From positions 554,211-618,210 of the forward strand of contig GG745331.1 of assembly GCA_000151295.1 (NCBI GenBank): DNA of 64,000 nt. Direction: 5' to 3'. A program made the translations under genes and the position numbers. Numbering within the stretch: position 1 is the stretch's first letter; the number at the start of each line of letters is the position of its first letter. This document shows, piece by piece, positions 11,403-23,411 of the stretch. Under the pieces are notes generated by a model. The model was not told the origin of the DNA and did no database searches. It saw only the letters and a program-made list of their open reading frames with translations. This DNA is from Allomyces macrogynus ATCC 38327. Lineage: Eukaryota > Blastocladiomycota > Blastocladiomycetes > Blastocladiales > Blastocladiaceae.

Positions 11403-14164
11403 TCAGCTCAGAACGCCTTGGCTCTTGGATCGTGGCCGCCCACCCGCATGCCGCAACCGCGCATCCACATCCTTGATCCAAGAATACGGGTCGGCAGCAG
11501 CCGCACCGACCGCAGCCCATTTCGGCGCCCACGTCGCAGCGGGCATCCCGCAGTACCCGATCCCCGCGACCGGCGGCAGCTCGAGCGGCATCGGACTCAG
11601 CGGCGACGACGAAGACACGCACGTCGACGATGATACCGACGGCGTGGCCGTAGTTGCCGCATTCCTTGCAGCAGACATGAACGACGGCCGCGAAAACGGC
11701 TTGTCGCGCATGATGGCCAGCGCCGATGCGAGCGCCGGCGGATCGAGGTGCAGTGCCGCATCGACGAGTTCGCCGAGCGACACGCCCATATGGTCGTCGC
11801 CACCCGGCAACGACCGTGGGGACAAGTTGCCGAGTGTCGGCGACGCACTGCGCGACGAGAGGGCCGGGGACGTGGGCGTCGATGCGCGGTACGCCGTGAG
11901 TGCACTGAGCGAGTCGCGCGCGGGCCGGCGTCCACCGTCGCGCGCCGTCGCGCGCAGACCGAATTGCCGCCGCAGACCGAATTGCCGCCAGATGCGCGTG
12001 CTTGGGGCCACGGTCGGAGCCACGTGCGGATGTGGATGGTGCCGCACGTTGAAGAAGTCGGACCCGGTGCCTGGACCGGCCGAGGCGGTACCAGCGGACG
12101 TGATCGTGTCGATCGGTGCCGAGGGGTGGTCAAAGAGACCGCGCGTCATGAGCGGCGTCCATGCCGCGTCGTCGACGCCGGCGAGCCGGATCATGATATC
12201 CTTGTCGGGAACGGGGGCACGGTCCGGGGTGGTGGAGAGCGCAGCGAGAAGCTTTTGCGTGACGATATTGGCATCGTTTTGCGCTTGCGAAGATGCCAGT
12301 GCCGGCTGGCTCGTAGACGCGGGCGCAGCGCTTGGTGCAGCACTCGACCACGACGTGCCGCCCCACTGGTCCATGCCTTGCAGGAAATCGTCGAGCAAAC
12401 CAAACCCGAGCGAATCGTCCGAGAACGGAATCGGCGGCAGCTCGGTTGGGTCGAATTCTTGCTCGTACTCGTCCTGTTCCTCATCATCCATGTCCTCGAC
12501 CTCGCTTCCTTCGTCGCCAGCGTCCATGGACGACTCGGGTGCGGGTGGAAGTGGCTGTGCGGCCGATTCCAACTGCGAATGCGCCAAGACTGGCGTCACA
12601 TGCGTCATAAGTGTCGAGACGACAGGTGATTGTGGCAGGTCCTGCAACCCCGTCGATGGGGGCGGAGCAGGCAAAAACGAGGGCATCGACGCTGGTGCCG
12701 AGATTGAGGGCATCGTCGCGACCGGCGCGAATCCACCATCGTACTGCGCTGAGACCGGCGCGCGCATTGCTGGCGGCGGCGGTGACGGTACCGACACGTA
12801 CTGCGGGCCGTTCGTCATGAATGGAGCCGGCGCAAAGGGTGGAGGTGCCGCCAAGGGCGCGTGCGAGCCAACAGGTGGAGAATACGACGATAGAAACGGC
12901 AGCGGTAGGTTCATAGTCTTGTGCGACTCGACCGTCGGCGAGAAAGGCGGCAGCACGGTCATCGACGCGTGCGAGTCGACGGGCGGCGAGAACGGTGGTG
13001 GGGCGGCCAGCGGCTCGTGGTAATTGGTCAATGCGGGCGGCGGTGCAGTCCCAAACGGCGTACTTGTCGCGGGCTCAACCGACGGGGACATGTGCGCTGG
13101 TATCGCACCCGTCACGTACGGCGAATGTCCCACGAATTGACTTGGCGGAGGTGGTGGGTACATTGGCTCCATGGTCGGGGCATGGTGTGGTTGCGGGAAA
13201 TACTGGCTCGACGCGGCCGAGCCCACGGCACTCGGCGGTGACGGCATGGTGGAGAACGGGTGCGGAACCGCCGGCGGCCCGTGCGCCATCGTCTGGTCGC
13301 CAAACACCGGCGTCATGACGGTCGGTAGCACATCGACGCTGGCCATCGTCGTGGGTAGTGCAGAACCGGCCGGCGGAGAGTCCTCGCGCGATCCCTTCAA
13401 GGCCGACGCGGCGGGCAATTCGCCTGTCGTCAGACGCAGCGGAATGTTGACGCGCAGGTGCGTCGGCGTCACGATCACGGCGGGCGGCGCGTTCTTGCGC
13501 GCGGACGTCAAGACACGCCATCTGATCAGAAACAAGCGCATAGAGTTAGTGACTGTATCGCAAGAGCGACCTTCTCCACCCACAGATCAATAATCCCATG
13601 GACGCACTTGTCCTTGAGGTCGACACTATCGTCCGGGAAAATTCAATTTAGGGGTCAGCAAACATGAGCGGCTCCAACCATACTTGTCACGGGAAACGTA
13701 AACGCACCACGTCCGGCGTGGGTCAAACTGGAACTCGTTGTCGGCGAGAATGATGGACCAGGCTCCGACGCCGTGCTGCAGTCGATCGTATCACAAGAAG
13801 GCGGGACTGGTTGTCAGATTCAACAACAATCAAATCGACTCAGCGGCCAGCGCGCTCTTGCCCCAGGAATACACGATGCCAAACGACCACGAGATGGTCA
13901 CCATCGGGCAAAATCGACCATGGAGAGCGTCCGCGCGCGCCAGCGGGCCGAAAGGCATTTTTCGGAAAAATTGAGCAACGGTACCTTGACCACACCGGAC
14001 AAGAGCGCCGCCACTTCATCGTCCGACCACCTCATCCATTTCCGCCGCGGTTTGCCGGCCTGAGTCGGCGACGATGATGATGACGACGCCGCCGCCGCCG
14101 ACTCGGAAGGGTTTCGTGGTGCTGGTGGCGCTGGTGCGCGGGAGGCAGTTGTGCGAGGGGCCAT
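11403..14164 (-). CDS. Telobox Myb-domain (TRF/Teb1-like) DNA-binding protein
   Basis: Reconstructed exons are 14164-13985, 13775-13711, 13625-13608 and 13521-11403, with GT-AG introns of 209, 85 and 86 nt. Exon 3 is only 18 nt. Joined, they give one Myb repeat from about residue 40 to 95. RRKWMRWSDDEVAALLSGV runs into HGVGAWSIILADNEFQFD, then RRT, then the telobox VDLKDKWR, the diagnostic signature of proteins that bind TTAGGG-type repeats (TRF1/2, Tbf1, Teb1). All three junctions restore this consensus exactly, strong evidence for the splicing. The remaining roughly 700 residues are Pro/Ser/Ala-rich and disordered, with an acidic stretch (EDMDDEEQDEYEQEFD). It is probably a nuclear telomere or promoter-binding factor. 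The forward frame over the same DNA is a shadow. Confidence 0.82.
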
Positions 14165-17100
14165 GACCAGCTTCGAGTATCAGTGCGTTCGAAATGGTGT
14201 TGGTCAAGGCGGGGGTATTGCGCCGTGTCCGACGGCTGCACGACGCTGGTCCAAAAGGCGACCAGTTCTGCGGCCTTTTCGTGAACGCCGCCGGCCCGAT
14301 TCCGACGTGAGGCTCTACCCGTTCAAAACAACGGTGCGTAGCGCGGGCCGTCCTCTCCTGGAACGGGTCCTTGGCGCTCGAGGGGTTTACGGCCCCTAGT
14401 TCAGCGACTGCACGAGACGAGCGTCGGCTTCGGTGCGTGCGCGCGTCGGTTGATGCGAGCGGATACCGTGCAGCTGGCGTTGCTCACGCACGAACGAGAG
14501 GAGCGGATGGTCGGCGACAACAGGAACAGCTAGGGGACCGCTCGTATGCGAGATGCGGGTGCGCGCGAGGGGAGATTCGGTCGACGCGCGGAGGGGAACT
14601 TCGCGCGGGGAAGGGGAGCAACGCTGGGACGTGGGATCGCCCCAATCTTGTACTTGGACTGGCGTTGTTCAGTTGGAGAACAACCACAGCAACGTCGCCT
14701 CTCGTCGGCTGGCCGTTGCGCGCGCTCTTCTCGTCCTCTCCTTCGGGCTCTCGCTCGCGTTTTCGCCTGCACTGCAACGCGCGCGGGGGTGAGCGGCCCA
14801 CGCGAGCACCGGGCGCCGCCGCCGGCGCCGCCTCGACGTACGCTGCGAACGCTTACGATGGCGGGGCGTGGTGAGCTCGAAGCTCTCGTTGGAGTTCTCC
14901 CAGCGGCGATGGCGCGCCAGGGCCTCGGCTGCACGTTGGCCTGGCAAAAATGCTTTTCTTTTGTCCTCGATTCTTTCACTTTTTGCGAGCACGGAAACGG
15001 AGGATTACTCAGGCCGTGCAGTATGAAATGCGGCTGCGCCGGTGGACCCGTTATTGTCGACGGTGGGCGGCACACCACGTTGGGTCAAGCCAGGCTAAGG
15101 TGCGCAACACACGTCCCATCATCCAACTGGCCAGCGTCATCATGAGGCGATGCAACACGAGCGCGCCTACGGCTTGGAACGTGAAGTTCGTGCCACCCCC
15201 TTTTTGGTGCGAAAGAACACCCGCATGGTGAGGCGCAGCGACGCCAAGGAGGTTGCGCGAAATGAAGGTGCCGGCGCAAGGGCTGTTCAATGGCACTTCC
15301 GGGCCGAAAAATCCCCTCGACGTTCATGCTCTTCCGATGCACCCATCACGCTCAAGGTTGGAGGCTGTTCAGAACTGGACAACCAGCCGCATTTTCTGGT
15401 TGGCTGGCGTGGAGTGTGGTGGCGAGGCTGATGCCAATGGCGGCTTCGTGGGTCTGGTCGATGGTTCGAACAGGCATTGCCGGACCGGCTGTTTGCCCGG
15501 CTCAGTCTGGCCGTTTTGGCGTTTGGGTCTCCTCACATTCCGGCGTTGCGACCAGCGGCGACGGCCAACAACGTCGTCTTCTTGAACACTGGACCAACGG
15601 TGCCGCTAGAGTGTACGGCAGCAGTTGACCAAAGTCCTTGTCTGCGGATTTCTTGAAACCATGAAAGGACTGTTGCCACCTGCAATAACTGGCTCTACAT
15701 CACCGCTCTGATCAATATGCATTTTCGACTTGGGAGAAGCTCTGATTCTCCTTGCACATTGCCGCGAGAGTAGCGAAGCATCCTCCGCTCGTTTCTTTGC
15801 TGGCCGATCTCTCACAAAACTGCGATCACGCGTTTCGTCGTTTGCTGCGGACGAGCCAGCGTTGCATAAATGCCCCTTGATAAGGTTGCTTTTTTCCGAG
15901 CAAGGATTCATGGGGTTGGCCTGATTTTCCTTGCCTTTGTTGCACGTCGAAGCGTTCCAGCGGCAAGGCAAAGTAAATGTGTCGTGCCAACAGCTGCTGA
16001 TGGAGCGAAACATGCGCCGTAGTGTCGTGACTTACACAAGGCTTTCAGGGCCCAAGAATATCACGGTGAGGTTGACGTCAAAGAGCCGTTCAGCTTCGTG
16101 CCTCATGCCCTGTCTGGTCGCGACGGAACACGAATGAGGTCGTTTCGCGCAGAGGAGTGTTTTGCGCTGCTGGCGCGCGCCAGCACCAGTGTCGACACAA
16201 CTCAGGGCGCGAGACAGAGACTCGCAGCGCGCGCGTAGCTGGCAGCCTGGCTCGCGCTCAGCTACTGTGCGCGAGCGGCCTCGCGGCAGCCTCGCGTTCA
16301 ATCCCCCACGTCGCCGGCAGCGAAATGCGCCTCCTTGGTCGATACAACTATGCACATTTACACGCTGTAGAAATGGAAACTCGAGAAATGGCACCAAAAA
16401 TTTTCTGATTTTCCTGGGGTGCACGCCGCCGCCGCCGCTTATCTTCTTGGAGTAAGCTTTATTTTGGCCCAACATCTCAATTTACAGCCGGGCCGTGCAT
16501 GGTAATTGGTACACCTCCATAGATTAGGCCAAGCATATATCTTAACCGTGTTAAGAGAGAGCCGTCGAGTCATCCGGCTGTTATCCTACCTCACATGGCT
16601 TTAATTCAAATGTACGTAAACTGTGATTGCTCTGCTTGTGCGGATAGGCCGACAACCTGAAGCTCACGATTGCATTCATTCAGAATTACACAAAGCCAGC
16701 TCGTCTCCACCTCTCTCCTGCCTTCCTGTCACGGTTAACCCGGCGGACAGTCAGGTGGTGCACATTGGTATGCCCTACTACAAGCAATTGTGGCGGACTG
16801 AGAGCCGGTACAAACAAAATACATTAGCCCTCCTTTCTCCTGCCTTCCCAACTCGATAACTCGGGGGAAAGTGCAGGCGGCGCACGTTGGAATAAACGAT
16901 GGCCGTGATTGAAGGACCGTGGGCAAATGCTTTTTCTCGTGCAAAAGTGACAATTTTTCGCTCCCACTTCTCAGGCCCTGCCCAGTTCCTGGAACTCGAG
17001 GAAGCAGAGACTCGGCTTCAAGAACGAATGCGGCACGTGAATGCAGCAACGCACCAACGACGGCCTTGATTGAAGGACAGTGGGCGAGTGTTTTTATCGA

Positions 17101-17764
17101 GAGATAACGACGGAGCTGAGATCGGACGGGTGCTTCCGCTTATGTATGAGCGCACGCATATCGTGGCGTTCTCTACGTGTTGCTCGCGATGCACTCTCGC
17201 CGCCGCTATGGATCACGACTTGACGCAGGCGCGACAAATGAGCGCCGTCCTCGTTTTTGACGGCGACGACGTGAGCTTGTGTCGCTGGCGAAACATGCAC
17301 CACGGTGCCACAAGTAGTCGACCGACGACGTGACACGCCAATACTTCCAGGCCTGGTTGGTCCGCCACCTATCGCAAATGCTTATGTATGGCACGGTGGA
17401 ACGCCGCATCGCCAGCAGATCAACGAATAAACCCAAGCCAGCTCCAAGCGCACATCGTGTACAGGTCTTGGCGCATGGCGACGAGCGTTTGGCCTCTTCT
17501 CGTTCAGCGGGTGCCTAGTATGGGACGGGCCGGGGTCGTTCGGACTGGCGATTCGTGACAATCGACGTTGGAAGCCGTCCTCACGCTGATCAGGAAGCGC
17601 CGAATCGGTAAAGTAATTCGTTTCAATCACGACACCCCGGTCCCGACATCCAACAGGTTCTAGAGTCCCAACACGGCCTTCCAAACTAACCCAGCACCTC
17701 CAGTCCATTCTCCCGCAACCCCAAGTCGTCACCGATCCGACACCCCCCGCGCGATCAGGCACCT
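14165..17764. other. Long intergenic stretch, about 3.6 kb, with degenerate repeats
   Basis: No frame here carries a recognisable domain or a splice structure that closes. The left third is GC-rich with overlapping open frames on several strands, typical of background. From about 15.6 to 17.1 kb the sequence is AT-richer and contains diverged direct repeats (separate entry). No tRNA or rRNA signature was recognised. Confidence 0.45.
16717..17098. repeat. Diverged direct repeats
   Basis: Two pairs are visible. The segment starting CTCCTGCCTTCC at about 16717 recurs at about 16838 and includes a similar GCACATTGG/GCACGTTGG block. The segment GGCCGTGATTGAAGGACCGT at about 16901 recurs as GGCCTTGATTGAAGGACAGT at about 17060, each followed by GGGC and a T-rich stretch. 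Unit length and origin are unclear; they may be remains of a tandem array or of a mobile element. Confidence 0.5.
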
Positions 17765-18648
17765 CTACCGCGACGGCGCGATTCCCCCTGCGCGCTTGCC
17801 GTGAATGTCCGGTAGCGGCGAGCCTGTGCGCGAGGCATTGGCCGACCGGTCAGCCTTATCGTTGGGCGTGGCCGTCTGTAAATGGTGCATTTCCTTGACG
17901 TACTTTGACTTGTGGTGCGAGACGTTGACGAGGTAGTGCAAGGTCTGCAGCCGCTGCGTGTTCCACGAGGCCACTTTATAGGTCGGCGCCTTGTATTCGA
18001 GCCGCGCGAGGAGCGTCTGTCCACGAGTGGAGATGAGAGTGAGCGATAGAAAGAGAAACGCGGTGCAAATAGAAGTAGCACGTACGTGGTTCTCGTGGTC
18101 AATTTGGCGCAACTGCTTGCAGCGCTTGGCGTGCACGCGTTCCGAGAGCGTGTCGCGCAGCGTGAGCATGGTGCCGTCGGTCGCGTAGGCCTGTTCAGTG
18201 CGCATGGCAACTTGTTGGAACTTGTTGAGCAGCAACTGGTTGCGGTGGTCGACCGTTGCCTGCAAGTCTATTCCATTTGGGCACCCGCGATAATCGTGAG
18301 TAATCGTTGCCTCAACATGTCAGAACGAGCCAAAAACTTACCCTTTTCAATCTGCACCTTCTTGGGGTTCACTTTGCGCCACTCGCCAAATGATTCCGGG
18401 CACGAGTCGTCGACGGTCGTCGGTGCGTCGCGCAGGGCCTTGCGGTGCAGCTCAAATCGCTTTTTGTCCCACCGCTCGGCGAGCAGGCGGTTCGAGACGG
18501 GTTGGATGGTGGGGAACCGCTCGACGCTCAGCAGACGGCGCGGCAGGCCCGGCGCGTCGCTGCCGGCGGGCGAGGTTGCGCGCGACGCGGTGCGGTCGTC
18601 GGCGGCGGTTGTCTGGGCCGGCGCGGGCGACGCTTCGGTGTCGGCCAT
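17765..18648 (-). CDS. CFAP97/Hemingway-domain protein (cilium/flagellum associated)
   Basis: Exons 18648-18342, 18267-18086 and 18016-17765 are joined by GT-AG introns of 74 nt (GTAAGT donor) and 69 nt. They total 741 nt (246 aa), closing in frame. The product shows the CFAP97 pattern: IQPVSNRLLAERWDKKRFE, HRKALRDAPTTVDDSCPES, KKVQIEK then DHRNQLLLNKF, and a later DHENH-TLLARLEYKAPTY block. Family members are associated with cilia and flagella in animals and protists. Presence in a fungal genome is expected only where flagellated zoospores exist. The ATG at 18648 was chosen because the upstream extension of the frame lacks an ATG. The N-terminus is Ala/Thr-rich and the C-terminus basic, both probably disordered. 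Confidence 0.8.
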
Positions 18649-19320
18649 GGTAGAGCGTGCTGTAGCTTGGTTTGAGCTGGAGAGGGTCTGGTTGCCGACG
18701 CGTTGGTCCGATGAGAGCAAGGGCGCGGCGAGATTCGGGCGACACGGCTCGGCGGTCGCGGCTCCGCCAGAGTCTTGAGCGAGTGCGGCAAGTTGCAGGG
18801 AGCGAGGAGGCCTGGACGATCGTCGTCGTCGTCGTCGTCGCCACGGGGAGCGGAGATGAATGCCGAAGGGGCGATTGAGAGGAGTGAGGTGGACTCAGTG
18901 GACCCGTCGTCGACGTCGGATAGGAAAATAGAGGCTCATTTGTCGTGATCAAGCGGAACATTGTCTATCACCCATTACGCGGTCACGTGCGAGTGTGCCA
19001 CCACTTACTTGGCAAGGCCGATCGCCAAAATCCACACAGCTGCAGCCGACAACGACCCCGACCCCAATCAGCCTCAAGACGCCCACGCTCGACCTGCTGC
19101 AGTAAACTGCGACGCCGTTCCCGATCGACCTGCAGCTCGCCGCGGAACGCACCCAACACCGTCGACGCCGTAACCGGCCAAGCCGACCCTAACTCTACCG
19201 CACCCCCAGCCGCAGCACCCCTCGACGACGCAGCATCCTCCTGGCAGTGCCCTCGACGCTCCCGCACGGTCCCCGCCCGCTTTCCCGCGAGATTCCCCTC
19301 GGCAACCAACGACCACCAGG

Positions 19321-21197
19321 ATGAGCGTGCCGACGACGCGCGCGCGCCACCGGCACACGGCCTCGGGGTCGGAGCCGGCCACGACCCCGCGTCGTCGCCA
19401 CGCGACTGCACCCACTCCTTCCTCTCCCGACGAGGACGACGATCTCGACGACGCGCGCCAGACGACGACGCTACTGACGAGCCCGCTCCTCACGCGCCCT
19501 GGATCGTCTGCCCGCAACGACTTTGACGATGACGACGACGATGAAGACGACCACGGCGACCATATTGTTTTGGAAGTGCCCAGCGCGTCACGGTCACGGC
19601 GCGCGAGCACCGACATTCTGCACGTCCACACGATCGTCGCGCACCACCCGGACGGCACCACCGGCGGTGGGATCGCGCACTCGGTCTCGGCGCCCACGGG
19701 CGCCATGGCCGATATGGTCAATGCCGCATTGCGATCCATGGCCGCGCCCAAGAGCGCCGCGTCCGTCTACCCGACCTCCGACAAGTCGATGACGGAGCGC
19801 CGGTCGTCGCTGACGAATGGCGCCGAGATCCCGCTGCAGACGCTGTTGGCGCCCGGACCGAGGTCTCGGCACAGTACGAGCGACGGGCTCGCGGCAACGG
19901 TGTTACAACTGGGTCTGCGAAGGTCTTTGGCCGACGACGATGAAGATGATGTGAGCCCGTTGGACGGTGCGCGCGCGGGGTTGTTGGGTGAGAATCACTC
20001 GGATATGCCCGTGGGCAAGCCGGCGTATATTTCCACGTTTTGGACGGCGCAGCGGTTGCCAACGTCGGTACTCTGCTTGATTATGATTATAGATGGGTGT
20101 ACGAGCATTGGAATTGACGTTCTTGCTTGCGCGGTGTCGTAGATACCGCATCGATCAAGTGCCATCGTATCTCCAGGACAACGAATACATTCACCGTGGG
20201 TATCGCGCCGCATACTCGATGCGCGAAGCGTGGCGGTCGATGCTCTACATGCACAACGAGACGGGCAACATTTGGTTCGTCATCGCACTGTGTCGCGCGA
20301 CAATCGCCCAAATGAATCTCACCAGAGACTTTTTTTGTCGCGGCTAGGACGCATTTGCTCGGCCTCGTTGGGTTCCTGCTCTTGGTCTTTGCCACAGATC
20401 ACCTGGTCCCGCCCGCGGCCGACGTGTGGGACCGAGTCGTCTTTGTGGTGTTTCTGCTGTCGGCCTGCAAGTGTTTTCTGTTCAGGTGCGTTGAAGGATT
20501 GATTCTTTCTCTCGTTTGGCGGATCAAGTTGACCAGTTTCCTGATCCATTTCAACAATAGCACATTGTTCCACACTCACTACTGTAACAGTCGGCAAGCC
20601 TACATTCGGTTTGGTTGCTTGGATTACGCAGGTGCGTCTCCGTTCCATCGAGTCTCGTCTCATTTCGCGAATGCTGACTTTTTTTGCGCGTCGCTCGACT
20701 TCACAGGCATTTCATTGCTGATTTGCGGCTCGGCGCTCGTTTTGACCTACTACGTCTTCTACTGCGAGCGCTTCCTGCGCACCGTATACGTGGTCTCGCT
20801 TCTCACCATTTCGCTCGTCGGCATCATCGGCCCGCTCTTCTCCGTCTGGACCACGGCGCGGTTCCGCGTCTGGCGCACGCTCATCTACATCACCTCTGGT
20901 CTCGTCGCGGGTTTGCCCGTGTTCCATTTCCTGATGGTGCATGGCGTCCCGCACGACGCGCCGTGGTGGGCGACGTACGGGTGGTTGGTCATGGGCGCAA
21001 CCTATATCGCGGGCGCCGCCGTCTACGCGGCCAAGATCCCAGAACGGTGGTTTCCCGGGAAGGTGGATTTGGTCGGGCACTCGCACCAGATCTGGCATGT
21101 CTTGGTGGTGGCCGCCGCGGTCGTGCATACGGTGAGTGCCATGGATATCATGGCGTGGCGGATCGAGTCGGGGTGTCCCGCACCGGCCGCGGCGTAA
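19321..21197 (+). CDS. PAQR / adiponectin-receptor-like (haemolysin III family) membrane protein
   Basis: Five exons (19321-20063, 20143-20274, 20348-20485, 20561-20631, 20707-21197) close to 1575 nt (524 aa). The first junction may shift by a few bases. The N-terminal 230 residues are Ser/Thr/Asp-rich and presumably cytosolic. The membrane domain shows the family signatures: VPSYLQDNEYIHRGYR, MLYMHNETGNIWTH, FHTHYC followed by CLDYAGISLLICGS, and the C-terminal GHSHQIWHV followed by a further His. The conserved histidines of the zinc site (FHTHYC and GHSHQIWH) are present. Yeast relatives (Izh proteins) affect zinc and sterol homeostasis, and animal relatives are ceramidase-like adiponectin or progestin receptors. 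The substrate here is not known. Intron lengths of 73-79 nt match the other genes of the window. Confidence 0.88.
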
Positions 21198-21781
21198 CCG
21201 TGAGGGGGGCGAGTGGACGTGGTGGGGGGACGTGGATTCGATGGCATTGCCCTGGCACGAACGACCGGCAGTTCAAACTACAAAGTAGAGGGGTTCGTGG
21301 CGAGTGCCGCTGGAAGATCAGGACTGTGGTGGTTTGCACGGCCGAGCTTTTGGCCCATCTGAGTCAGTGAGCGGCTTTCAAAGGCGACACGTGACCGCTC
21401 CAAGTCGGCGGCCGCCTTGGTCAAACGCAGCGAGGCTCGACCCCTTCGACTCTCGCTCTCCCCGAATATTCCCAACCCCTTCCTCGTCTCGCCCGCGACC
21501 GCGAGCAGCGCGACTAGCCGCAATCGAATCAAGACGCCCCAGTCCGCCCGCTGATCCGCGATCCGGCGCGTGCTGCTCGCGCTACGCTACGACTGCACCC
21601 TGCGCCGACCCGACGCGCACCACTTCCACTGCCGCTACCGCAGCGTCCGACTCGGGCGCGCGTCTCGGCTGAACCGTGATTAAGCAGCGTCCCAACGCCC
21701 GCGAACGCGCCGTCGGGGACTCGTCGCGCCGACACGTCCGCTCCTGCTCCTTCGCTCGCCCCACCAGCACAGGGTATCACC

Positions 21782-23411
21782 ATGTCAGACGTGGAATTTG
21801 ACGACTTTGCATACGAGAGCGGCGATGACGACCATGTGCGTGAACTGTCCGCACCCCACCATGGGAAACGCGCGTTTACTTGACTGATGGAACCCCACTT
21901 TCCTCCAATAATGGTAGTACGAGGAGTTTGGCACCGACGACGACGACCAGGACATGGACATGGACCTCGACGACGGTCTTTTGCCGGACATATCCAAGCA
22001 CGAGCAAAAGGACTCGGAGGTCGAGTTTGCCGTGCACACGCTCGACGAGATTCGCGCCTTCCAGACACGCGAGGCCGACCACGTCGCCGGCATCATCGAC
22101 ATTGCGCCCGAACACGCGGCGACGCTGCTGCGGCATTTCACCTGGAACAAGGAGCTCTTGATTGAGCGGTACATGGACGACCCAGTGCGCGTGCTCAAGG
22201 AAGCCGGCGTGCGGTTGGCCAATGCCGACGGGTCATCGGCGTCCGGGCCTGTGGTTACGACTGTGAACAACTTCACGTGCGAGGTGTGCTACGGCGAGGG
22301 CGACGACGTGCTGTCGGTCGCGCTGCGGTGTGGCCACCGGTTCTGCGCGGCCTGCTACGCGCACTACCTGACGCAGAAGATCCGCGACGAGGGCGAGTCG
22401 CGCCGGATCACGTGCATGGGCGCCAAGTGCAAGCTGATTGTGGATGCTGCGACGGTCGCCGCGCTCGTGGATGCGGCCACGCTGTCCCGGTACGAGACGC
22501 TGCTGCTGCGCACGTTTGTCGACGACAGCAAGTATCTGCGGTGGTGCCCAGCACCTAACTGCGACCGCGCGATCGAGTGCCATGTGGCGCGCACGCAGCT
22601 CGATAAGGTGGTCCCGTCCGTGACGTGCAGTTGCGGCCACCGGTTCTGTTTCGGGTGTGCGCTCGACGACCACCAGCCGTGCGTCTGCTCGCTTGTCAAG
22701 ATCTGGATGAAGAAGTGCCAGGACGACTCGGAAACGGCCAATTGGATCTCGGCCAATACCAAAGAGTGCCCGAAATGCCAGTCGACGATCGAAAAGAACG
22801 GCGGGTGCAACCACATGACGTGCAAAAAATGCCGGTACGAGTGGTGCTGGGTGTGTTTGGGGCCCTGGGCGGAACACGGCAGTTCGTGGTACAATTGCGG
22901 GCGGTTCGACGAGACGGCGTCGGTGAACGCGCGCGACGCGCAAGCGAAAGCGCGCGCCTCGCTCGAGCGGTACCTGCACTACTACAACCGGTACGCGAAC
23001 CACGAGCAGTCGGCCAAGCTCGACAAGAAGGTCTACCAGGCGACCGAGGCCAAGATGCAGGAAATGCAGTTACAGTCGGACTTGTCGTGGATCGAGGTGC
23101 AGTTTTTGAAACGCGCCGTGGATATCGTCATGTCGTGCCGCATGACGCTCAAGTGGACGTATGCGTTTGCGTTCTACTTGGATCGCACCAACATGACGGA
23201 ACTGTTCGAGTCGAACCAGCGCGACTTGGAGTTGGCCGTGGAGCACTTGTCGGGTTTGCTCGAGTCGGAGATTGTGCCGGCGAGTATTCCGCAGTTGCGG
23301 CAAAAGGTGCTCGACAAGACGGTCTACGTGCAGCAGCGCCGCGATATCTTGGTCGAGGATACGGCGCGCGGGCTCAAGGAGGGCCGGTGGACGTGGACGG
23401 TGCGGCCATGA
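21782..23411 (+). CDS. Ariadne-type RBR E3 ubiquitin ligase
   Basis: Exon 1 (21782-21835, encoding MSDVEFDDFAYESGDDDH) is joined over an 82-nt intron to exon 2 (21918-23411), giving 515 aa. The acidic start is typical of Ariadne-1. A UBA-like segment (residues about 60-105) precedes RING1 (CEVCYGEGDDVLSVALRCGH), the in-between-RING domain with paired CxxC motifs, and RING2 (ECPKCQSTIEKNGGCNHMTC). RING2 contains the cysteine expected to carry the ubiquitin thioester (NGGCNHMTC). The Ariadne domain follows, with EHGSSWYNCGRF and a helical C-terminus. It is a cytosolic or nuclear HECT/RING-hybrid ligase, in other organisms activated by neddylated cullin-RING complexes. All key cysteines appear present. 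Confidence 0.93.

Noticed and set aside
11167..13023. 618-codon forward frame
   Set aside because: It is antisense to the disordered tail of the telobox-Myb gene, whose splicing is supported by an exact Myb consensus. The forward frame has no motif.
21954..21956. ATG at 21954 as start of the Ariadne ligase
   Set aside because: The ATG at 21782 with an 82-nt intron gives the acidic N-terminus usual in Ariadne-1 and closes in frame.
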